Shown one piece after another: positions 56,119-64,000 of a DNA stretch of 64,000 nucleotides. Positions within the stretch are counted from its first letter, which is position 1. Each line of letters begins with the position of its first letter. The DNA comes from Margaritispora aquatica. Lineage: Eukaryota; Ascomycota; Leotiomycetes; Helotiales; Discinellaceae. Made by a program: the position numbers and the translations under genes. Below the pieces are notes generated by a model. The model was not told the origin of the DNA, searched no databases, and saw nothing but the letters and a program-made list of their open reading frames with translations. Where the stretch lies: positions 1,043,758-1,107,757 of the forward strand of contig VJWN01000012.1 in the NCBI GenBank assembly GCA_007644065.1, written 5' to 3'.

Positions 56119-57813
56119 TTTGTTTTTTGGAAGATAGTGTTGACTGAAGTGGTATTTACTTGTAATGTTATACTAGAAAGTGCGAATAGTTGTTCGGGAA
56201 TTACAAAGTGTATGCAGTAGCCAGAAAGAAGTGTTTGTTGAAGAATGGAGAAAAGAAAAACAGAAGTTGATTCGAGGACCTGTTTGGATTTAAAGCTCAA
56301 GCAAAGCTCTGGTGACGACTGCAGCGGATATGCGGAGCCCTGTGATCTCATCGGCTAATCCTGACGTGGGATAGGTACACTTGCATAGAAGGGAAAGATT
56401 GAGTCAAGTTGGAAACACTAAAATGGAAGAAATCAGGGCATCAGGGTGGATGATGATGTTGTAGTTGTCACAAGAAGATACTATATTCTGTTTTGAAATG
56501 GTAAAAGAATTGAAGCGTTGCGTTCATCTATAAATTCTTATAATATAATGGAAAAAGAGCTACCTACCTTAGGTACTCTCTGCTGGGGTTGGTTTTGTCA
56601 TTGTTCTATGCCACCCTCCTCATATGATTACTAGGATGTCCATCGATCACCCCAGCCCGGCAATCCAGCAAAACATCAACCCACCTCAAACCCAAGCTGC
56701 GAAACGGAACACACCAACAGGTATGGTCTACAGAACACCATACTTTCAGGAACCAATCTCGATTTACTAAACTTCATCCTCAGCATTCTGGCCCAACCTC
56801 TTGTCCGTAAGCGCATGCTCGTCCTTGGTTGAACACATGGGAGCATGGCATGTCTTGGGCCAATGATGAAAAAGAGTCCAAGCTCTGAAAATCCGGAGAA
56901 GAAAAAGCACCAACAATCTTTTCATCTCTCTCGCCCCAAATCGATGACGTAGGCGGCTGCGAAGCAAAAAATCTCTCTTCCTATTTTGACAAGTAGTAAA
57001 GTAATACTCGTAATAAATAAGCTTCTCGGCGTGATCTCTCCGATGCACATGTCTTGGCCTCGAGCAGAATCGCAGATCCTCATGGCGTCCTTGGAGATGC
57101 CTGCCCAAATTAAGCTAGAAAACACGAGGACTGGAAGTCTAGAGGTCGTGAAGGTTTGAGCTTGAGTGGTGGAGTTGTACAAGTGAGATGGTCTTTACTT
57201 GGACGGTATGATGATGACTGGTCTGTACTTTGTTGGTCACGTCATGAAGTTTGAGTTTAGATAGCTCATGTTTCAATCATGTGTTTTCAAATGCCGTGGC
57301 ATGACTGCCGGGGGGTGGTTTTCATGTGGCTGCGGCGCATTTGCTTGTTTGTGGGAACATCGCGAGTGCTTTGTTTCTAGCTAAATTACTTGACGAGGGA
57401 GGATTTATTGAGTTGCAGAGTACCTTGAAGAACTTCTTTGCTATCATGTTTACGACATCTACAAAATGGGTACCAAGTAGAGCAGGCATTCTCTTGTTTG
57501 CAATATATGATTAGGGATGAAATTGGGATGGTAGATCGGAATGACTGTCTATAGTCTCGGATGATCCTCCACACGAGCCGGGGATTTTCACCGAAACATA
57601 AATAAAGAGCCCGCGTGGGATACACACACACACACACATATATATCGCAAAAAGGCTATATGGGCAAGACACATCGAGGACAATTGACAAGATACGACAA
57701 GCAATAGCAGAATTTGAGTAGTATTTCGAGAGATCGCCCTCCCCCTCTTTTGCGATAATAAATACAGGATAAAAGTACACCCAAGAAGTCTATCTTACAC
57801 GTCTCAAATACTT
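56119..57813. other. intergenic spacer with CA microsatellite
   Basis: 1.7 kb upstream of the MARVEL gene and downstream of COQ2. Short frames lack motifs. A (CA)n(TA)n tract lies at 57621-57645. Two CCTACCTTAGGTAC-type motifs occur at about 56563-56577. Confidence 0.5.
57621..57645. repeat. (CA)n/(TA)n microsatellite
   Basis: About nine CA units followed by four TA units, TACACACACA... ATATATATC, in the 3' flank of COQ2. Confidence 0.9.
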
Positions 57814-59055
57814 TTACACTTGCTTGGCAATTGCTTCATCAGCTCCCTCAGCTCCCTCGTGGGAGTATCGCACTATGTAATCTGCACCTAGGCCCGCTGA
57901 GATGACACCTCCGGTCAACAGACAGCCATTGACAAACCACCACCAGCAATCCTTAACACTCTTGAGGTTTACTTTTCTAATCATTATTGCTAGTGTAAGG
58001 GCTGCACCTCCACAGCTGCCAACGAAAAACACTGGTCCTGCTCCAGCAGCAACTCCAGCAGCAGCCAACAGTCCAACCTGGGCCACTGCGAGTCCACTTA
58101 GAATCTGCTTCGTTTGCTTGTCATGACGCAGGGCGATGCTTTTGATGCCGGCCTTGGCGTCGTCTTTGATGTCCATATGCGCATAAATCATATCGTATAG
58201 AACTGTCCATGCTATATTTGAACTGTATAGACAAGCTGCTGCCGTGAGTGCTGCACTATTCTGAAGAAGATCCACACCAAGGGCCGGAAATCCCATGATA
58301 GCTCCCCATGAGAAGGTAAGCCCTAGTACGAATTGAGGGTAATGAGTAACTCGCTTTGCCAGAGGATAAGTCGCGACCAAGAACAGACTTGGAATGCCGT
58401 AGAATAGACACGAAGTTGGAAATTGTAATAATATGCCTAGTCCAGTGAAGAGTTGGGCACCGGTAAATGCAAGAGCATTAAAAGGCGTCACTGCTTTGCG
58501 TGCTATGGGACGAAGACGAGTGCGTGTAACGTGTGGATCAAGATTGCGATCCCAGAGATCGTTGATCGTACAGCCAGCCCCTCTCATAATAAGAGCCCCA
58601 CTGAAGAAAAGGAGTGAAGTACATAGTACAGACGAAGGCGTAGACATCGGCATAGCAAGAGGAGCAGCGAGAAGTGTAGAGAAGAGACACGGGAAGAACA
58701 AGTAATAGGTTCCTGTCGGTTTGTCGAGTCTGATCAGCTCAGCGTATGGAACCCATGATGATGGAAGCATAGATAAGAGGCCATTCGTTGGAGGCCGGTA
58801 CTCCTGAAGTGGTTGCGGTGCAACTGCTTGTTGGACGTCTTCAACATCTAAAGCTACTCCAGACCTCGAGGGAGATTGGTGGATACATCTTTTTGAAATA
58901 CCACTAGCAATTGGTCTACTGATTTGAGACCAAGTTGTTGACGCTCTTTCATATGCGATTTTGGTCCTCCAAGATAGTGATTGGTGTTTGTAGACCGTTC
59001 TGAGCAAGGAGCTCCTGCATGCTGGGGGGAGCCTGAGTAGCCCGGAACTGGCCAT
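57814..59055 (-). CDS. COQ2: 4-hydroxybenzoate polyprenyltransferase, mitochondrial
   Basis: Single exon, 413 residues, ATG at 59055 (MASSGLLRLP). The first about 60 residues are Arg/Ser-rich with few acids (RTVYKHQSLSWRTK, SGISKRCIHQS), a mitochondrial presequence. UbiA-family Asp-rich motifs are at 165-173 (NDLWDRNLD) and 288-299 (YDMIYAHMDIKDD), which bind Mg and polyprenyl diphosphate. RLDKPTGTYYLFFPC at about 109-123 is the classic COQ2 substrate motif. Eight to nine transmembrane helices follow. It attaches the polyprenyl tail to 4-hydroxybenzoate at the matrix side of the inner membrane in ubiquinone synthesis. Length is typical for the family. Confidence 0.95.
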   Translation of the reverse strand: MASSGLLRLPPACRSSLLRTVYKHQSLSWRTKIAYERASTTWSQISRPIASGISKRCIHQSPSRSGVALDVEDVQQAVAPQPLQEYRPPTNGLLSMLPSSWVPYAELIRLDKPTGTYYLFFPCLFSTLLAAPLAMPMSTPSSVLCTSLLFFSGALIMRGAGCTINDLWDRNLDPHVTRTRLRPIARKAVTPFNALAFTGAQLFTGLGILLQFPTSCLFYGIPSLFLVATYPLAKRVTHYPQFVLGLTFSWGAIMGFPALGVDLLQNSAALTAAACLYSSNIAWTVLYDMIYAHMDIKDDAKAGIKSIALRHDKQTKQILSGLAVAQVGLLAAAGVAAGAGPVFFVGSCGGAALTLAIMIRKVNLKSVKDCWWWFVNGCLLTGGVISAGLGADYIVRYSHEGAEGADEAIAKQV

Positions 59056-60073
59056 GGTGTGTTCTGAAATAAGTTAACGAAAGGGCTAATATACATATCA
59101 GATTTCCGTTATGAGATGAGCATAGCCATGTAAAGGTGGTCTGCATTGCATTGAACTCATTGGCGCATATCCTCGGCAGGTGTTACGTGAGGAACATTGA
59201 CAGTTGTGTATACATATAAAGTAGCAGTATGTGCAGACTTCTTCAGCCAAATTGCACTCTCTTTGGAAATAGAAATTGGGGTAGTGAGACAGCCTTGTGC
59301 TCTCGTATATGGGATTGCTTCAAGGGCTTGAGTTTTGCAAGAATAGGTAAACCGCGACCAGAATTTGATGGCCCAACCAAGCAAAATGCAAACTTACAAC
59401 GATGAATTTGACGTCTTTACATAAGTCCCATCAGAAAATCCTTTTCATTTGCAACGCATCTCATGAATGAAGGACAAAGTGAATAAGAAAAACATCCAAG
59501 TGTAAGGTACACCTGGAGAAAGTAAATTATCAGCGTCAAGGTCCGGTTCAGATTTGGGTGGAGCAATATCTCGAACTCACGTGATGAATCGGATCCAAGC
59601 TCCTGGGCTAAACCTACTTGGGCCACATGCAGGAAGGCTTTGGCGTTGGTTGAATACCGTCCCTTATGTATCTAGGTACCTTACTTTTCCCATGTTAAGG
59701 GCAACCTCTAATTCGACTGAACGATCTGAGCCGTCGCTCCAATTTATTGTGCGATTTCACATCAGACTCCAACCAGAGTGTTCTTCCCGTGAATGCCTTC
59801 CTCTACAGTAGTGATAGGCAAGCGACGCGATTGCGAGAACGCGCTTTCCGATGCCAGCACTTTCAGCATCCCCTCACACATTTCACCCTCAATTTTGCAA
59901 ACCGTATAGACACCACCTAGTTCGACTTCACTCCCTTTCAGGCATTTCCCGAAGTTCACATTATACTTTTTAGCTGGATACCAGCTACTCGCCCCAATGC
60001 GCCCCAACAACGGATGAACTAGAGCGAGTGCGAATAATTATCTCCGCCTCCAACACTACTTGCGACAACCAAG
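59056..60073. other. divergent intergenic region, COQ2 and JmjC gene promoters
   Basis: About 1 kb between two divergent genes. Short open frames overlap on both strands without motifs. A TCTAGGTACCTTAC motif near 59670 belongs to the same AAGGTA-like class as at 23.1-23.9 kb. Confidence 0.5.
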
Positions 60074-63000
60074 ATGCCCTCACAAACCCACCCACAGGCG
60101 CAATTTGTACCCATAGCTCCTGAATTCGATCTCGCCGCGCTTGTCGATAGTAGCAACAATTTTGATTATGTGGCCAGGATACCTGTTGCGATCTTGAAAG
60201 ATCACCCTAGTCACCAATTTGAAGCGCTGGTCTTGAACCAAGTCATTCGTGAGGGCAAACCGCTTGTGATTGAAGGATGGGGAGATAGTCTGCCTACTGA
60301 TCTCTTTAGTCGCAAATGGCTCGAGGATAATCTAGATGCCAAACGTAAGTGATTTGGTGCTTTGGTACCCAGCTTCACTAACATGTCCGCAGATGAAGCA
60401 GTACGTGACATTATGAATGCTGTCGATATTCCTATGACCTTGGGCCATTACTTGCGATCTATGGACCAACTAACACGGATGTTCAATACGTCGAAAGGAA
60501 GCTACAAGGACGAGAAGCGGCAACGATTGTACATGAAGGACATCGACTGTCCAGATGCCTGGGCCGACCACTTGAAGAAGGTCATGCCCGAGTCTGTATA
60601 TTATCTTAACGATTGCATAGAATCGAGGACTGGTGGTGATGGTGCAATTAGAGAGGCTAATGAGTATGGGCAAATGCGTTATGGGAAGGGGGCTGCACAA
60701 GCCGGTGATTTGATGAGCAGCCTACCACCAGATATGAGGGCTCTCAACATGATGTGCTATATCGGCCACGAAGGAACTTTCACACCGGCACATCGAGAGA
60801 TGTGCGCCAGTCTTGGGCATAACATCATGGTCGAAGCATCGGAAGGGGGTAGAGGCGAGAAAGCCGGTAGTTCTATTTGGTTCATGACAGAAACATCAGA
60901 ACGTGAACTAGTCTCCGAGTATTTCCTTTCTATGCTTGGACATGATATCGAAGTTGAGAAACATTTTGCCCAAGTCAATGCATGGAAAAAAGCACCCTTT
61001 AATGTTTGGGTTGTGGAGCAGAAAGTCGGAGATTTAATTCTCATCCCACCACTTGCTCCTCACCAGGTCTGGAATCGTGGAACCCGAACCATCAAGGCTG
61101 CATGGAATCGAACCACTGTTGATACACTCGAGCTTGCGCTGCATGAAGCCTTACCTCGTGCTAGAATGGTCTGTCGAGACGAGCAGTATAAGTGCAAGGC
61201 AATCATCTATTATTCGCTTGCGAACTATTATGAGCTTTTGCAGCGAGACACGATCGAGCCCAAGATGTGGAAATACGGCCGGATCAAGCAACTTCTGGAT
61301 GACTTCAAGAGACTTTTCGATCTTTACCAGGAGGTTATTGTTAGCGAGATGTTCTCACCCAAGCTTCCTGATGAGACAAACGTTGAAATGTTGCCATATG
61401 ATTCTAATGTCACATGTTCTTATTGTCGATGCAACATTTTCAACCGATTCCTGACCTGCAAAGCATGCATTTTGACTGGCGAAAATGGCGTAGAAGATAC
61501 TTACGACATATGCATGGACTGCTACGCCATGGGACGTTCTTGTGCGTGTATCTCAAATATGAGCTGGGTAGAACAGTGGGAGTGGTCTGCCCTAGTTGGA
61601 AATTATGAGCAATGGCGTACTATCGTTGTTCAATCCGATGGGTTTTTTGATTCTAGAAGATCACCACAGACAATTGATGTCGCTAGGAAGAGATATGGAA
61701 AAAAGCCTATTGCCGAAGTCTGCCAGGAGCAGCTCAAAGCCAGGCCTTGGACTGATATTACCAGGCCAAGAGAGCTGACGCCTGAGATGTCGGATGTAGA
61801 GCCAGAAGTTGATGATGAGGGCCGTCTCAAGCGCCGAAAAGGAGGACCAGCGAAATTCAGTCGTCGCGGCAGGATACAGCCTAGAAAAGATAAAACCCAC
61901 GCTTGTCATATCTGTTGCCATCACGATTGGAATTGGAAGCTCGCATTCTGCACAACTTGCAGTCTCGCTTATTGCTATGGGACGCTGTTCCGCGCTTTTG
62001 ATATGATGCCGCAAACAGTTATGGAGGATAAAGAGTGGCAATGTCCTAGATGCCTGAAGATGTGTTCTTGTGGTAAATGTAGGAAGACAGCTGGGCAATT
62101 ACCCTACCAACCGAAAGGCACGCTTCTGGGGCATGACACAAGGAAGGTGGCAGATTATCGAAGTGTGGAGAGTCTTGTAGACTTCTCTAAAACGAACCTT
62201 ACTTGGCTTCGTGACGAAGAAGATCAGAATCCCCATGAAACTGGTAGGATGAAGAGACTCAAGGAAAGAGCAGAAGCTAAGAAGGCTCGAGTCGACTTGG
62301 CGGAAGATAATTATGTCCATGAGAATGGTATAGAAATTGAAGATCATTTTATCGGTTCGCAAGCGGAAGCACATGCTCGAGAAATGGCAGACATTGATCC
62401 AGAACTACGAGGAACTTTGCCTTCGTCTGTGTCAGCAAATACTATCAGTCAGTATCGAAGCCCTTTTGCTGCAAAGCCTGCTGCCAATGAAACGGTCCCG
62501 CCCGCGGCCAACGAAAATGGTGAAGATGGAAGTCATGGCTGGATGGACGGACACTTCGATCTTGATGACAATGATCCTTACAATAATTCTAACACAACCA
62601 CTTACCCTACTCAGCTGTTAGCTCCCGTCGCTCCAATGATGGCTCATGAGCAAACATATCCTGAGCCATCTCACACAGGTACAACGCGGATGATGGGGAG
62701 TGGCTATTTCCAGCAAGGTACCGGCGCTGATAGGATTCTCTATGATGTCAATGGATCGCGCGAGACGTCACCATATCAATTGTCCCTTTCGCAGAATCCA
62801 AATCTAGCATTCTCAGACCTTGTAGATACTCAACTACAAGCGGAGCAGGCAAAAAAACGAAAACGTAATGGTGAAAACAGTGATGATGATGTCGAATTCT
62901 TCACCTCTAAGAAACAGAAGCTGGAGGCTAAGAATTCACAAAGAGATGGGAATAGCTATAGAATGAGACCGGAGAAAGTCCCACCACGCCGTAGCGTCGG

Positions 63001-64000
63001 TAGGAAGTCTTATCTGGACCTGGGAGAAGAAGCAGTCCCAATTGAAGACGATGAAGGACCATCAATGCTGTCTCATGCAACCCATAAAGCCAAGCCAAGC
63101 CTTAGGGAAACCAATGGAGATGGTGCCAATTCTGATATGGATCTTGCCGCATTGGCCATGACCCGTCTGACCAAACCAAAGTCAGATAAACCTCCAGTTA
63201 AGAGAAAGAGTTTCCGGTCACGACAAGAGGTGTTGGCAGAGTCTCCGCATACTACTCGAAATACGATTAAAACACCAAGAAAATCTGCATGGCTTACTCG
63301 TAAAAATGTACAGGACTTGGGAGAAAGCTTTCCGGCCGAGTTACCAGAAAAGCGAAATAGACCACGCCGAAGCACTGGACCAGAGGATAACTCGAATTCC
63401 ACAACCCCTGTGATTCACATCTCTTCTGCCTCAGAGGACCATGACCACGGGGGTGTCAGAATCAACCAAGACTTGGACAGCGACGTGGACAGTCTTTTTG
63501 GCGAACCCATTGAGAAGAGCAAGAGCCCCGAAAACAGTAACGACATTACATGCCAGCCTTCTGAAGTCGATTCTATTGTTGAAACTTCAGTGGTCAACAC
63601 GCACCCTGTCAACGAGGACATACCACAAGTGCAGATAGTTCTCAAACCAATGCAAGACCTTGCACCTCTGATGGTCATAGAAACAAGCGAAGAAGAAGCA
63701 GCGAAGCCTGCTCCTAAACGCAGAGGTAGACCACCAAAGAAACAGATAGCACCAGCTTCAGTCGGTTCCAGCTCTGATTCGCCCACTGCATCGACCATTG
63801 CGCCAGTCAAAAAGATGATGTCCCTCAAGGAGAAGCTTGCACTGAAAGGCAAATCTGCCAAGATTGTCGCTTCCAAAACTACATTCTCCCCAGGTCCTTC
63901 AAGTGTCAGCGTTGTCACAGTGCCAAAATCGATTTTGAGGAAGCCTTCTGCTGCCAGTCCCTCGACCTGGAACACGGTGAATGCCCGACCCAAGACACAC
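60074..64000 (+). CDS. JmjC-domain protein with 4CXXC_R1 zinc fingers and AT-hook-like motif, partial at 3' end
   Basis: Exon 1 is 60074-60344; exon 2 starts at 60393 and stays open to the window edge, giving 1293 residues so far. The JmjC cupin keeps the Fe(II) triad H224, E226 (TPAHREM) and H314 (PPLAPHQVW), so it may be catalytically competent. A first Cys cluster (CSYCRCNIF, CKAC, CMDC, CACI; about 430-485) and a second 4CXXC_R1-type cluster (ACHICC, FCTTC, CPRC, CSCGKC; about 592-660) follow. The rest is disordered with a KRRGRPPKK AT-hook-like motif at about 1198 and nuclear-type basic runs. This layout matches fungal JmjC proteins related to plant IBM1/JMJ24-type or DMM-like regulators of histone H3K9 or DNA methylation. 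The substrate is not deducible. The stop codon lies beyond the window. Confidence 0.85.

Overview
The window is nuclear DNA from a filamentous ascomycete (Pezizomycotina). Genes are split by short introns (mostly 45-140 nt) with GTAAGT-like donors and YAG acceptors, tRNA genes carry introns in the anticodon loop, and the gene set is fungal (Zn2Cys6 regulator, Ayg1-type hydrolase, Git3-like receptor, Mim2, Med1, AIM24). The combination of an Ayg1-like pigment hydrolase, a DUF7726 protein and oxalate enzymes is compatible with Leotiomycetes (Helotiales, Sclerotiniaceae-like). That placement is an inference.

Layout. 1-5.1 kb: the 5' part of an Ayg1-type hydrolase and a Zn2Cys6 regulator with an AflR-like C-terminus, plausibly one edge of a DHN-melanin or naphthopyrone locus that continues to the left. 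5.1-11 kb: gene-poor, with only a tRNA-Ile(AAU). 11-17 kb: a seven-helix receptor and a Dal5/Tna1-type anion:cation symporter. 19.4-22.5 kb: a 1003-residue oligopeptide transporter. 24.5-27.2 kb: a SulP sulfate permease. 28.9-33.2 kb: a GH47 alpha-mannosidase, a DUF7726 protein and a GFA-fold zinc protein.

34.4-41.3 kb is the most coherent block. It holds an oxaloacetate-hydrolase-like member of the isocitrate lyase/PEP mutase family, an oxalyl-CoA synthetase-like AMP ligase and an oxalyl-CoA decarboxylase. The last two are divergently transcribed from a 546-bp spacer. Together they suggest a locus that could both make oxalate (oxaloacetate to oxalate plus acetate) and remove it (oxalate to oxalyl-CoA to formyl-CoA plus CO2).

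42-64 kb is mostly housekeeping: a probable tRNA-His, Mediator subunit 1, a 1566-residue disordered protein of unknown function, an AIM24-family protein, eIF2-beta head-to-head with a Mim2-like mitochondrial import factor, a MARVEL/Nce102-like membrane protein, COQ2, and the 5' part of a large JmjC/4CXXC zinc-finger chromatin protein cut by the right edge.

Exon structures were worked out by hand from splice signals, reading frame and family alignments recalled from memory. No transcript evidence or search was available. No mobile element, CRISPR array or rRNA gene could be supported.
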